A stretch of 64,000 bases of DNA from UBA10364 sp905182675 (GCA_963933975.1 CAWVWE010000008.1:1-64000), one strand, 5' to 3'. Shown: positions 36,084 to 45,770, counted from the stretch's first letter. The notes: a model not told the origin generated them from the sequence alone. A program made the numbers and translations.

Positions 36084-36117
36084 AGCGACTTACAAGTCGG
36101 GCGCATCTTCATTTTTA

Positions 36118-36125
36118 TATATTTG
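36118..36125 (+). promoter_or_regulatory. -7 element TAnnTTTG upstream of giant T9SS protein
   Basis: TATATTTG at 36118-36125 matches the Bacteroidota -7 consensus and leaves a leader of about 30 nt to the ATG at 36164. No clear -33 element is visible. Confidence 0.5.
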
Positions 36126-36163
36126 TAACGACCCTTTAAATAGGTTAACACAAACGCATTAAA

Positions 36164-39100
36164 ATGAAGAAAAGCTTATTAGCTGCACTCCTTTTTGTTG
36201 TTGCTGCACCCACAACCTTTGCTCAATTCGCTCCACCAATCGATACGGTATTTACCGAGAACTTTGATGGAACGCTCAGCGCAGACTCAATCGCAGCAAA
36301 TTTCAATACGGATTCAACGAATGCGACGCGTTCTTGGAATGACACCACTTTTTTAAAAACCTCAGGTACTCGCTCGTTTCACACGCAATGTTTTGCGAAT
36401 GATTCTATTATTTTCGAGACGGATGATTTCACCACGATAGGATATACGAATGTTCGATTTACGTTCGACCAAATCTGTAAAATCAGATACATCCAAAAAG
36501 GGACCATACAAATGTCTCGTGACGATGGTACGACTTGGGTCAATCTTACTGGTACCGAATATCAAGGTGGTTCACCACAATTCAGTTCGCAAGGCTGGTT
36601 CAATGAATTATCCTATCCTTCAGCATTATTATCTCCTTACTGGCAAGGTCCTACCATCGGAAATAGCAACTCTGGTGTAACTCCAACAAATACTTGGTGG
36701 GCAAGAGAAACCTTTGACTTGAGTGCGTATTTAGGAGCGTACGATGCCACAAATTCTCAAAACGGGTTTGCACAATGTAAGATTCGCTTTATCATGAATA
36801 ATAAAACTGGTACTCCTTCTCCTAGCGGATTGGCAGGTTGGTTTGTAGATAACATCATGATTGAAGGTGCGCCATGTGAGTTGGAACCACCGACGTTAGA
36901 TTGGGTGGGTATTAACCCACAAGCAAAACCTATAGGTGCTCGCTACATGCCAACCCAAAACGTACGCGTTGAAGGAAAAGACAATATTGGTGTAGACAGT
37001 TTACGTATTTATTTCCGCCGTTATGATTTCAGTAACACTTCTTGGAGTACTTGGACAGATTCACTGATGACCGCAGCAACAACTTCGAGCTGTCCTGATT
37101 CTTCGATCTATACCTACTCTTTTAATGCTATAGGTGTAAATGATACTATTGAATGGTTTGTCAGAATATTTGATTGTGCCTGTCCTAACGTGGTTAGAGA
37201 TCCACTAGAATCAGCACCATCACAAAGCTATAAGTTCTGGAGAGAACCATCGTTACCTCCCATCTGTGGAATTTCAACACAGACCTCTTTTCCTTATTCG
37301 ACCATATTACCATTGGAGCAAGATTTTGATGATCCATTATTTTGGCTATCGGGTACTGGGGCAGGGTCATCAGGAACCAGTCACCGTGGGAATTTCCCGG
37401 ATCAAAACCCACCAACTGGTCAAAATTATAAAGTAATTCCGAATGAAAACACCATAGGATATGCATGGGCTATTCGTACGGGGAGCACGGCTACCAATTT
37501 AACCGGACCTGATGGCGATTCTTCTCCTAGTGGTTCAGGAAAATATATATATACGGAGGCTGATCAGGGAACTGTAAACCACAAGGCTCACATGGTTACT
37601 CCTTGTATTGACCTTGGCAACTATAGTTGTGCCTTGCTTGAATTTGATTATCACATGTATGGTGCCCACATCGATTTTCTTGCGGTAACAGCAGATACCG
37701 GGTTCAATACCAGTGCGTATACCGGTCTTGCAAGAATCGACTACCAGCAACAATCAAAATCTACAGATCCTTGGAGAACCTTCTCTGTCTCTCTGAACGA
37801 CATCACTGGAGACTATGTAAGGTTGCGATTCTCTGGAAATAGAGGAACTGCGCTAAAAGGCGATATAGCTCTAGATAATATTCGTATTTACGAACCTGCA
37901 GCTTATGAAGTCGCCCTTAGAGATGTCTTTAATCCAGAAAATGGATACTGTTCTTATTCTAACAATGAACTTATTGATCTTTGGGTTCAAAACAATGGTT
38001 GTACCAACCTAGACAGTATTCCGGTAACATGGGACTTTGAATACACAAATCTCTTGGGTACGACGACAAATCAAACGCACACGGAGTACATCACTAATAA
38101 ATTATTGGAATTAGGAGATTCTACCTTTTTCTCTTTCGCTACAGGCCCTGATTTAAGCGGTTATGGTATTTACGACATCAAGGTTTACGTAGAACAGCCG
38201 GGGGATACCGTATACACGAACGATACTATTGGTCCTATCCGTATTGTACACGAGCAACCTCATAGTACATTCCCTTATGTATTGAATTTAGATGATGCCG
38301 GTACTACACCTGGAAATAACACTCCGTTAAATGCAGGTACATTCTCGAATACTGTGTTCTCCGCTTCACCAGCGAGTACCAGTGGTGAATATGCCTTTAT
38401 GGTTGGAACTGGATTTACTCCTACTGTGGGATCCGGTCCTTTAACCGATAAAAGTGGTAATGGTAACTACCTGGTAACAGAAGGAGATTACGGGACCTCC
38501 CCCGCTTCTGCAACTTTGGTCTCCAAATGTTTAGATTTAACAGGTATGACTAACCCTGTACTTCAATTTCGACACCACATGTTTGGTGCAGATATAGGCG
38601 CCATTCGTGTTCAATGGATTAAGGGGGGCGAAAATAATTGGACGAATCCTATGACTCCTTATACGACGAAGCTAACGGATGAAAAAGACAATTGGTCATT
38701 CTATGAGGTTGATCTAAGTTCACAAGCAGGTAAAACCGTTAAACTGCGTTTTATTGCCCAGAAATCAGGGTTTGGTATTGGTGCTGATATTGGATTTGAT
38801 GATATTGCTATTTTCGATAAAACGAACGTTGATGTCGGGGTAGATCACATTATCGCTCCTGGAGCTCGTATAAATTTAGTAGGTGGGCCAGCTGGTAAAA
38901 AGGTACAGGTTAAACTGAGGAATTTTGGTAAGAATAGCCAATCAAACATCCCAATCTCCTACACAGTCACTCCAACTTGTGGAGTAAATGCGGGAGTAAG
39001 TACAACGTATACCTATACCAGTTCAACTGCCGTTAACGCTGGAACAATGGGTAATGCGATTGACAATACAAATACAGTTGCCTGGCCCACTGGATCCTTC

Positions 39101-40942
39101 GAGATTTTTGCTTGGACTACTAAATCAGGTGATTCTCATGGCTGGAATGACAGTTCATATACCACTTCTGCCGGATGGCCAGAACTATACATTCAATCAG
39201 GTTTCGTAGAAGATTTCGAGAGCTGTGCAGCAGGTGACACAAGTGGTTTCTTCGTTGCAGGTGATCTTAACTTATGGAAACCTGGTGTTATCAATGCACT
39301 TGGTGGAAACAAAGGTTACGGCACTAAAGTGAATGGTAACGTTCCAGGAGGTGTTGAAGAATTTATTTATTTCCCTCGTTTTATTGGTTTCGATACTATA
39401 GCTGGGGCAGAACTACGATTGACGCACGATATTGACCTTAACACAGGAGATATTGCAATTATCGAATTTCAAGGTAATGGACAGTGGAATAATCTTGGCT
39501 TTTGGGATCCTCAGAACGTCGTCTCTACAAACTGGTACAACACCGGAACAGCTAGTTCAGGAAGTGCATGGGTTGGTAATGTTGGTCAAACCACCAGTAT
39601 ATGGCCTTTATCAGCTTGGAATTTCTCGGCTGCGCCGCTTATCCTACGCGCTCAGCTAAAAACAGTAGGTGGAAATAAAGATGGATGGAATCTTGACAAA
39701 GTGGAAGTCTATATCCCACCACAAAATAGTGCTGCGCCTGTAAATGTTACAACGGTAGAATATTTGCCAGTACCGGATCAAAACAATCATTTAAGGACCG
39801 CCATTAAAAATACGGGTGCTAAAATTTTAGACAGCTGTATGGCAGAATTCTCTGTAGATGGAGGGGTTACTTGGTCTACTCCGGAACAAGTAGTCTTTAA
39901 TCCACCATTAATTCCGAGAAAAACAGCATGGTATGAGTTTGACGGAGATTGGATTAGTCCTTCGAGTGGCCTCCATAATGTTTGTGTAAGAACAAGCTTA
40001 CCAGACAGTAAGCCAGATAACTTACCTACAGATGATCTCATTTGTGCGGATATCATTGTTTTGGATAAAATTGACATGGGGGTTGACAGTTCGTACTGTA
40101 ACAACTTTGATGATCCATCTATAGCACCTTGGGTGACTTATAATACGTTTGTAAAAGACGGTAATACACGTTGGGAAGTGGGTGCTCCATCTCACGCTCC
40201 CCTCATTGCTGCAGCTTCAGGAACTAACGCATGGGTAACGGATTTAGATGCTGATTACGGAAAGCGTGATTCATCATCCCTCTTTACTCCTGTGTTCAAA
40301 TTAGATTCCGGGCAGGTATATACCTACGAATTCTTGCATGCCTTCTCTACGGAACTTTACCACGATGGTGGGTCCATAGATATCACTTTTGATGGAGGTA
40401 TAAGTTGGCATACTTTAGGAACCAATTTATTTGGTGCTACCTGGTTTAACACCTCTTTTGTAACATCATTAGATGTTTACAAACCGGGATGGACTGGCGT
40501 GAGTAACGGTTGGGAACAAGCCCGCATAAATATGGGAGTTGACACTGCGCGTAATGCCATATTTAGATTCCGTTTCGGATCTGATGAAACTATCAATAAA
40601 GCAGGATGGGGAATTGATGATTTCTGTTTCTACAAGGCTGTTGATAATACAAAGGTTTACGTGATTGGAGAGGAAGAGCTAGACTATCATATTGGGGTTG
40701 GAAACATCCATCCTAATCCTACTTCAGGTATGGCGCAATTACCTATCTCCTTCCAACAAGAAGCTGATATACTGATTACCATCAGAAATATACAAGGCCA
40801 ATTGATGACTACCATGAACCTTCACGGTAATGAAGGCATAAATACATTCCAAATAGAGACCACTGGATGGGCATCTGGTTTGTATCTAGTTGAAGCAATC
40901 ACTCCTTCAGGAACTGACGTACAGCGCCTGATTGTGGAGTAA
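36164..40942 (+). CDS. Giant secreted T9SS protein with repeated MAM/jelly-roll-like domains
   Basis: A 1592-residue exported protein. A signal peptide ends near T-F-A-Q (about 21). No catalytic motif was found. Beta-sandwich modules recur: an N-terminal one (about 25-245), a MAM-like module at about 382-578 and another at about 700-886. The two latter share a block pattern of a lead strand, then S-G-K-Y-I-Y-T-E / N-G-N-Y-L-V-T-E, a conserved C-x-D-L, F-D-Y-H-M-Y-G / F-R-H-H-M-F-G, and a closing D-I-A-L-D-N-I / D-I-G-F-D-D-I. The end (about 1510-1592) is a type A sorting domain with N-I-H-P-N-P-T-S-G and W-A-S-G-L-Y-L-V. Likely surface-attached or released; adhesion is only a guess. Confidence 0.88.
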   Translation: MKKSLLAALLFVVAAPTTFAQFAPPIDTVFTENFDGTLSADSIAANFNTDSTNATRSWNDTTFLKTSGTRSFHTQCFANDSIIFETDDFTTIGYTNVRFTFDQICKIRYIQKGTIQMSRDDGTTWVNLTGTEYQGGSPQFSSQGWFNELSYPSALLSPYWQGPTIGNSNSGVTPTNTWWARETFDLSAYLGAYDATNSQNGFAQCKIRFIMNNKTGTPSPSGLAGWFVDNIMIEGAPCELEPPTLDWVGINPQAKPIGARYMPTQNVRVEGKDNIGVDSLRIYFRRYDFSNTSWSTWTDSLMTAATTSSCPDSSIYTYSFNAIGVNDTIEWFVRIFDCACPNVVRDPLESAPSQSYKFWREPSLPPICGISTQTSFPYSTILPLEQDFDDPLFWLSGTGAGSSGTSHRGNFPDQNPPTGQNYKVIPNENTIGYAWAIRTGSTATNLTGPDGDSSPSGSGKYIYTEADQGTVNHKAHMVTPCIDLGNYSCALLEFDYHMYGAHIDFLAVTADTGFNTSAYTGLARIDYQQQSKSTDPWRTFSVSLNDITGDYVRLRFSGNRGTALKGDIALDNIRIYEPAAYEVALRDVFNPENGYCSYSNNELIDLWVQNNGCTNLDSIPVTWDFEYTNLLGTTTNQTHTEYITNKLLELGDSTFFSFATGPDLSGYGIYDIKVYVEQPGDTVYTNDTIGPIRIVHEQPHSTFPYVLNLDDAGTTPGNNTPLNAGTFSNTVFSASPASTSGEYAFMVGTGFTPTVGSGPLTDKSGNGNYLVTEGDYGTSPASATLVSKCLDLTGMTNPVLQFRHHMFGADIGAIRVQWIKGGENNWTNPMTPYTTKLTDEKDNWSFYEVDLSSQAGKTVKLRFIAQKSGFGIGADIGFDDIAIFDKTNVDVGVDHIIAPGARINLVGGPAGKKVQVKLRNFGKNSQSNIPISYTVTPTCGVNAGVSTTYTYTSSTAVNAGTMGNAIDNTNTVAWPTGSFEIFAWTTKSGDSHGWNDSSYTTSAGWPELYIQSGFVEDFESCAAGDTSGFFVAGDLNLWKPGVINALGGNKGYGTKVNGNVPGGVEEFIYFPRFIGFDTIAGAELRLTHDIDLNTGDIAIIEFQGNGQWNNLGFWDPQNVVSTNWYNTGTASSGSAWVGNVGQTTSIWPLSAWNFSAAPLILRAQLKTVGGNKDGWNLDKVEVYIPPQNSAAPVNVTTVEYLPVPDQNNHLRTAIKNTGAKILDSCMAEFSVDGGVTWSTPEQVVFNPPLIPRKTAWYEFDGDWISPSSGLHNVCVRTSLPDSKPDNLPTDDLICADIIVLDKIDMGVDSSYCNNFDDPSIAPWVTYNTFVKDGNTRWEVGAPSHAPLIAAASGTNAWVTDLDADYGKRDSSSLFTPVFKLDSGQVYTYEFLHAFSTELYHDGGSIDITFDGGISWHTLGTNLFGATWFNTSFVTSLDVYKPGWTGVSNGWEQARINMGVDTARNAIFRFRFGSDETINKAGWGIDDFCFYKAVDNTKVYVIGEEELDYHIGVGNIHPNPTSGMAQLPISFQQEADILITIRNIQGQLMTTMNLHGNEGINTFQIETTGWASGLYLVEAITPSGTDVQRLIVE

Positions 40943-40964
40943 GTCTTAACAAACGCTTTTTTTT

Positions 40965-41006
40965 CACCCTCGCTATCTCCTAGGAGAGGCGGGGGTGTTT
41001 TTTTTT
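40965..41006 (+). terminator. Terminator after giant T9SS protein
   Basis: CACCC with interrupted pairs to GGGTG across an imperfect stem (inner TCTCC / GGAGA), followed by nine T. Confidence 0.75.
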
Positions 41007-41051
41007 CATGTCCTTCCTATAAAACTAAATACACGGCTAAGCGAGTAGATA

Positions 41052-41086
41052 AAAAAATACCGAGCCAGAGGCTCGGTATTTTTTTT
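41052..41086. terminator. Bidirectional terminator overlapping the mltG stop
   Basis: A perfect 15-bp stem of AAAAAATACCGAGCC (41052-41066) and GGCTCGGTATTTTTT (41070-41084) with a 3-nt loop. On the minus strand it begins immediately at the mltG stop codon. Confidence 0.9.
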
Positions 41087-42113
41087 ATCTATATATGTTT
41101 TGTCTATTTAAATATCTAGTCCACTTCTTTTGATTACGTAAATGCTCTTTATAACTCCTAGCGAACGCATGATAGCCTATTTTGTCAGGATCAGCACACA
41201 TATAGAGGTATTCATGAGAAGGAGCGTTTAAAACCGCTAAAAGCGCATCTTTTTCAGGCACGCAAATTGGGCCAGGAGGTAAACCCTTTATATAATAGGT
41301 ATTGAACGGGTCCTTTATTTTCAAATCTTTACGCAGCACTCTTCTAACCTGAAGTCCAGGAGATTTACGCTTCAATGCATAGATCACCGTGGGGTCCGCT
41401 TGTAATTTCATCCCCTTATCTAATCTATTCAAATACAATCTTGCGACCAATGGCCGATCCTCTGATTTCTGGCTCTCCTTCATCACGATGGAAGCTAACG
41501 TGCCTAATTCTGACGGGGTGAGACCCAATTCCTTGGCGAGTAAAATACGTGAAGGTGTCCAAAACTCTATCGTATTTTGATAGATTTTCTTTGCAATAGT
41601 CTCTGGCGTAGCATTCCAAAAGAACTCATAGGTATCTGGTAGATAAGCACCTAAACTCATATCTCCTTCCCAACCTTTTCGTGGGACCTCAAGTGCTTGT
41701 AAAATACTAGAGCTGTCTTGCAATAGTTGTGGAGCGAGCTTACCTGCCACTTCAGCTAACGAAAAAGCCCCGGTAAAGGTGACTTTTACAGGAGTTTGTA
41801 AACCAGCCATGAACATATTAACGACACTGTTACTTGACATATCTTCTGTAATGATATAGTGTCCTGATTTAGGATGTTTCAGACCTTTGCGGTCTGCGAT
41901 CAAAAGAAAACCCTCTGGATTATTTAAAACTTCGTCATTTAATAGCTGGGCATAAACATCGTTTACATCTAGAGCTGGTTTAACATACAAAGTATACGGA
42001 GCTACATCTTTATTAACGTTTGGCTCGAATAAAACTCCGTAGCCCAACCAAACCATATAGATCAGTGCTGAAGGAACCAAGATCCCAAACAACAATATAA
42101 TGCCCTTTTTCAT
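41085..42113 (-). CDS. mltG: Endolytic murein transglycosylase MltG (YceG-like)
   Basis: Inner-membrane enzyme that cuts nascent glycan strands and so sets peptidoglycan chain length. The 342 residues hold one N-terminal membrane helix (about 5-25), a LysM-like region, and the YceG domain. Seen here are Y-L-P-D-T-Y-E-F (about 158), S-I-V-M-K-E-S-Q with the catalytic Glu (about 215), L-Q-A-D-P-T-V-I-Y-A-L (about 243), F-N-T-Y-Y-I-K-G-L-P-P-G-P-I (about 270), and a final F-A-R-S-Y-K-E-H. It is last of dapF-GNAT-mltG, with a 4-nt overlap to the acetyltransferase. Confidence 0.94.
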   Translation of the reverse strand: MKKGIILLFGILVPSALIYMVWLGYGVLFEPNVNKDVAPYTLYVKPALDVNDVYAQLLNDEVLNNPEGFLLIADRKGLKHPKSGHYIITEDMSSNSVVNMFMAGLQTPVKVTFTGAFSLAEVAGKLAPQLLQDSSSILQALEVPRKGWEGDMSLGAYLPDTYEFFWNATPETIAKKIYQNTIEFWTPSRILLAKELGLTPSELGTLASIVMKESQKSEDRPLVARLYLNRLDKGMKLQADPTVIYALKRKSPGLQVRRVLRKDLKIKDPFNTYYIKGLPPGPICVPEKDALLAVLNAPSHEYLYMCADPDKIGYHAFARSYKEHLRNQKKWTRYLNRQNIYR

Positions 42114-42625
42114 TTCAATACTTTCTGGTAAAACAATGCACTCTCCATTTTTGCGTCGCGTATGACCCAGTCTGCCAATTCTCCTACAAGTTTGTAAGAC
42201 CCCGAAGAGAATAAGGATTGTGATGGGATATTTTTGGAAGGGACTATAGCAAACAGACTGTTCAACCCTAAGGTTCCAAAAGCATAACTTTCAAAAGCTT
42301 TCAATGCAAGGGAAGACCAACCTTTTCCCCTGTGCGCGGGACTGAGTACTAAACCCACGCCTGCCTTGCGCGCGAAAGGATCGTAATCATAGAGATCAAA
42401 TGCTCCGATCAGTTCTCCATCATGATCTAAGATCAAACGGAGTTGGCCATCTCGTACTAAAGAGCCCGGTTGATTTACCAGGTAACGCTGCAATACTGCT
42501 TTACTCCATGGTTCTTTAGAATATCCCAAATACCATAAATCCGGCGAATTTTCTAATGTGTAAAGCGCGTTCAAATCTGATATTTCTGGTGCCCTTAGGT
42601 ACCCTATGCCTTCAACCTTAATCAT
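42110..42625 (-). CDS. GNAT-family N-acetyltransferase
   Basis: Cytoplasmic acetyl-CoA-dependent acetyltransferase of 171 residues. The pyrophosphate-binding loop is visible in L-S-P-A-H-R-G-K-G-W-S-S-L-A-L (about 93-107). R-A-P-E-I-S-D-L opens the domain and S-G-S-Y-K-L-V-G closes it, as in the RimJ-like group. The substrate cannot be predicted. It overlaps dapF and mltG by 4 nt at each end, so it is co-transcribed with two peptidoglycan-related genes. Confidence 0.87.
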   Translation of the reverse strand: MIKVEGIGYLRAPEISDLNALYTLENSPDLWYLGYSKEPWSKAVLQRYLVNQPGSLVRDGQLRLILDHDGELIGAFDLYDYDPFARKAGVGLVLSPAHRGKGWSSLALKAFESYAFGTLGLNSLFAIVPSKNIPSQSLFSSGSYKLVGELADWVIRDAKMESALFYQKVLK

Positions 42626-43383
42626 AAATCAATGGTACCTTTAAACACAAATTCAGCAGGTCCTTGAAGAATTACATTTTCAAAAGGTCCAGTTCCCTCG
42701 AATGATACGTTCAGCTGTCCACCTCGAGCCTGAAGGGTTACAGGTGACGTTGCCTTTCCTTGACTCACGGCGACCATTGCCGCAGCAACTGCTCCTGTTC
42801 CACAAGCGAGTGTTTCATCTTCTACACCACGTTCAAAAGTCCTTATGTGAAGGACTGAGTTCTGATATTCTAAATAATTGACATTTACACCCGTCGTACC
42901 ATATTCATTCCGTTTTTTCCTGGCTTTATGAAGAAACTCATTATCGTGTGTAGACCATTCTACGTGGTGAGGGGAACCCGTATCCACAAAATAGCCATCG
43001 TATTTTTGCTCTATTGCTGGTGCACTGCTCATGGCTAATTCAACTGTATTACCGGTTACTTTAGCCCAGTGTGCGCCATCTATGGCGTGAAACTTTAGAA
43101 TCACTTCCGTTAATCCAAGATCCTTTGCAAAAAGCGCTATGCAACGACCTCCGTTACCGCACATAGAACTTTGCAAACCATCTGAATTGAAGTAAGTCAT
43201 ATAAAATTGATCACCTTCCACCTTAGCCTTTTCGAGAAGCATCAAACCATCAGCCCCTATCCCAAACTTTCTATCGCACAATTCCGCGATAGCCAAAGGA
43301 GTTAGTGAAACAACGGAGGAGCGATTATCAAACAAGATAAAGTCGTTTCCGGCGCCATGATATTTGAAGAACGTCGTAGACAT
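42622..43383 (-). CDS. dapF: Diaminopimelate epimerase
   Basis: PLP-independent racemase converting LL- to meso-diaminopimelate for lysine and peptidoglycan. The 253-residue protein begins F-F-K-Y-H-G-A-G-N-D-F. Its two catalytic cysteines are Cys75 in M-C-G-N-G-G-R and the one in L-A-C-G-T-G-A-V-A-A-A (about 195). It is the first gene of a three-gene minus-strand unit and is divergent from gap across the largest non-coding stretch of the window (about 240 bp). That stretch holds the gap promoter, a weak TAACTTTA-like element for dapF at 43411-43418, and nothing else recognised. Confidence 0.96.
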   Translation of the reverse strand: MSTTFFKYHGAGNDFILFDNRSSVVSLTPLAIAELCDRKFGIGADGLMLLEKAKVEGDQFYMTYFNSDGLQSSMCGNGGRCIALFAKDLGLTEVILKFHAIDGAHWAKVTGNTVELAMSSAPAIEQKYDGYFVDTGSPHHVEWSTHDNEFLHKARKKRNEYGTTGVNVNYLEYQNSVLHIRTFERGVEDETLACGTGAVAAAMVAVSQGKATSPVTLQARGGQLNVSFEGTGPFENVILQGPAEFVFKGTIDL

Positions 43384-43567
43384 GAAATGATATACCAGGA
43401 TTAAAGGAGTTAAAGTTATGGGTTATGCTGCATCTCTGGCCTTCCGTATATTACTTTTCTCTACAGAGATCAAAAATATGAAATCAATCATATGCTAAGT
43501 GTATAAAATACACACCCAATTCAAGGACTAAACTCCTGAATAAGTGCGTTTTAAAATATACAAAATG

Positions 43568-43600
43568 TTGTTTTTAAGGTGTAGATCTTGTGTAACTTTA
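43568..43600 (+). promoter_or_regulatory. Bacteroidota-type promoter for gap
   Basis: TTG at 43568-43570 and TAACTTTA at 43593-43600 (one base from the TAnnTTTG consensus), 22 nt apart, upstream of the gap ATG at 43625. Confidence 0.5.
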
Positions 43601-43624
43601 CGGGAGAACCACCAATTTTATCCT

Positions 43625-45061
43625 ATGATTGCTCAAAAAGAGTATTCCCAAAAAGTAGCCGCAAGAATTCGAAATGAACGACTCGCTGTTGACCTAAGTG
43701 CTTGCGTTCATGAATTATTTTACGACCGAGGTATCGAGATTGTCATGTTCAGAAATAAGCTCATTGACACCAGCGCCAGCCAAGTCTTAGAACTTCATCA
43801 ATACGCCAAAGATTTTGTCGGAAAGAGCATTAATATCGAGGACTCTCTAGAGATGCTTCAAACCCTCAAAAAAACGGCTATTGAATATGCCAAGCTAGAT
43901 ATTGGGCGATTAACCCATGATTGGACTTCCACAGATCAAAGCTGTGAAGAGTTTATCATTAGCAACATGAGCGAATTTTTCAAAACTCAAAAGCAACAAC
44001 CTCAGGATGTCGTCCTTTTTGGGTTTGGCCGGATTGGCAGACTGCTGGCAAGAGAACTCATTGCCCAAGAAGGAAGTGGAAAACAATTAAGACTTCGTGC
44101 GGTTGCCGTAAGGAAAATTGATTCCGAAAGCCTGCACAAGCGTGCATCACTATTGAAAATTGATTCCGTACATGGAGAGTTTTCAGGGAGTGTTCATGTG
44201 GACGAACAGAACCTAGCTCTAATTATCAATGGTAGACCCGTATACTTTATTGCTACTCCAGATCCCAAAAAGGCAGATTATACTGCATATGGAATCGGTA
44301 ATGCCTTACTTATAGATAATTCAGGAGCATTCAGGGATCATACAGCCTTGAATCAACATCTTGATGGCAAGGGCATTGAAAGAGTGCTTCTCACTGCGCC
44401 GGGTAAAGAAATGAAGAATATTGTCCATGGTGTTAACCAGCATACCATTGATCGTAAAAAGGATAAGATAATTAGTGCCGCGAGTTGTACCACAAATGCC
44501 ATTTCACCTGTCTTAAAAGTAATTAATGATACTTACGGAATTGAAAGAGGACATTTAGAGACGATACACGCCTACACAAACGATCAAAATCTAGTAGACA
44601 ACATGCACAGTAAATACCGCAGAGGACGTGCGGCGGCCATGAATATGGTCATTACTGAAACAGGTGCGGGTAAGGCTGTAGATAAGTGTATACCTGGATT
44701 AGGAGAAAAACTAACCTCAAGTGCCATCAGGGTACCTGTGCCAAATGGATCTCTAGCCATTCTAAATCTACAGCTTGACAACGCAACTTCTTTAGAGGCA
44801 CTTAACGTATCAATGAAGGAGGCTGCTCTAAATGGTGCCTTGGTGGAACAAATTCACTTTAACAGCTCTAACGAGTTGGTATCAAGCGATATTGTAGGCA
44901 ATCCTTGTCCTAGTATTTTTGATGTAAACGCAACGCAGATTTCTTCAGATGGAAAATCTATCGTCGTATACGTTTGGTACGACAACGAATACGGATACAG
45001 TAGACAAGTTTTGCGTTTAGCTAAGCACTTTAGCGGCGTAAGGCGTCCCGCATATTATTAA
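43625..45061 (+). CDS. gap: Glyceraldehyde-3-phosphate dehydrogenase, N-terminally extended form
   Basis: Oxidises glyceraldehyde 3-phosphate in glycolysis (or the reverse in gluconeogenesis). The ATG at 43625 is preferred; an in-frame ATG at 43544 lies upstream of the likely promoter start. The product has 478 residues: an unusual helical N-terminal extension of about 125 residues, then the NAD-binding L-F-G-F-G-R-I-G-R (about 131-139) and catalytic Cys288 in S-A-A-S-C-T-T-N-A. The end has W-Y-D-N-E-Y-G-Y-S. Extended GAPDHs of this kind are seen in Bacteroidota, and the canonical 330-residue form may exist elsewhere. The role of the extension is not known. Confidence 0.93.
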   Translation: MIAQKEYSQKVAARIRNERLAVDLSACVHELFYDRGIEIVMFRNKLIDTSASQVLELHQYAKDFVGKSINIEDSLEMLQTLKKTAIEYAKLDIGRLTHDWTSTDQSCEEFIISNMSEFFKTQKQQPQDVVLFGFGRIGRLLARELIAQEGSGKQLRLRAVAVRKIDSESLHKRASLLKIDSVHGEFSGSVHVDEQNLALIINGRPVYFIATPDPKKADYTAYGIGNALLIDNSGAFRDHTALNQHLDGKGIERVLLTAPGKEMKNIVHGVNQHTIDRKKDKIISAASCTTNAISPVLKVINDTYGIERGHLETIHAYTNDQNLVDNMHSKYRRGRAAAMNMVITETGAGKAVDKCIPGLGEKLTSSAIRVPVPNGSLAILNLQLDNATSLEALNVSMKEAALNGALVEQIHFNSSNELVSSDIVGNPCPSIFDVNATQISSDGKSIVVYVWYDNEYGYSRQVLRLAKHFSGVRRPAYY

Positions 45062-45080
45062 GCTACAAACGTGAGATGAA

Positions 45081-45129
45081 TAAGTGAAAAAGGGCTATTT
45101 CCATGATGGAAATAGCCCTTTTTCACTTA
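45081..45129. terminator. Bidirectional terminator with a perfect 23-bp stem
   Basis: Bases 45081-45103 and 45107-45129 are perfect inverted repeats (23 bp, loop TGA). The stem includes AAAAAGGGC and GCCCTTTTT, giving a T-rich arm on both strands. gap and the Lrp-family gene converge here. Confidence 0.9.
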
Positions 45130-45144
45130 ATAAGAATTTACTGT

Positions 45145-45612
45145 TTACCCATTGATAAAAAGCTCCATGAGTCCAGCGTTGGAATTTATACTCTCTTCCA
45201 AACTGATCATGCTCTCTGTATTTTCAACACCCTCTACATCATTGATTTTAAAAATCACATCTTTTGCATGCGAGGCATCCTTGCATCTTATTTTACAGAA
45301 AATGCCGTACTTACCTGTGGCTAAATGAGCCACCGTGATCTCCGGGATCTCACGAAGTTTCACAATGATTTCAGGGGATGCTAAAGATCTTGTTGTAAAC
45401 AGACCTACATAGGCTATAAACCCAAATCCAAGTTTGGCATAGTCCACGGAAATAGAAGTGCTCTTGATCACCCCCATCTGTTCCATTTTTTTAACCCTGA
45501 CGTGTATTGTTCCCGGGCTGACCATCAAATCTTTAGCTATCTCAGTAAATGGCTGGCGCGCGTCCTTGACTAGAAATTGTAAAATTTGTTTGTCTAGTTT
45601 ATCTAGTTTCAT
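45145..45612 (-). CDS. Lrp/AsnC-family transcriptional regulator
   Basis: DNA-binding regulator that responds to amino acids. The 155-residue protein has an N-terminal winged helix-turn-helix (L-D-K-L-D-K-Q-I-L-Q-F-L, then T-E-I-A-K-D-L-M-V-S-P-G-T-I-H-V-R-V) and a C-terminal RAM effector-binding domain (about 65-145) with V-A-H-L-A-T-G-K-Y-G. gcvT, on the same strand about 160 bp upstream, is one plausible target. The intervening bases (45613-45770) hold no other feature I recognise. Confidence 0.92.
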   Translation of the reverse strand: MKLDKLDKQILQFLVKDARQPFTEIAKDLMVSPGTIHVRVKKMEQMGVIKSTSISVDYAKLGFGFIAYVGLFTTRSLASPEIIVKLREIPEITVAHLATGKYGIFCKIRCKDASHAKDVIFKINDVEGVENTESMISLEESINSNAGLMELFING

Positions 45613-45770
45613 GGGTAGTTATTTTCAATCTGTAAAGGTCTATTAGGAAAGTGTAACTACAATACCTTAACTAAACCTCTTGTAAAAAATTAATATTGAC
45701 TTTACATGCAGCAAGAGCAATACGGGGATAATGTGATCTTTTGGAACAAATAAAAATAGCTGTATACTTT

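Noticed and set aside
24393..40942. Horizontal-transfer island around the two giant T9SS genes
   Set aside because: No integrase, transposase, tRNA or direct repeats, and base use looks like the flanking genes by eye.
45704..45751. Short plus-strand ORF of about 15 residues between gcvT and the Lrp gene
   Set aside because: Too short, no ribosome site and no coupling to a neighbour; likely chance.
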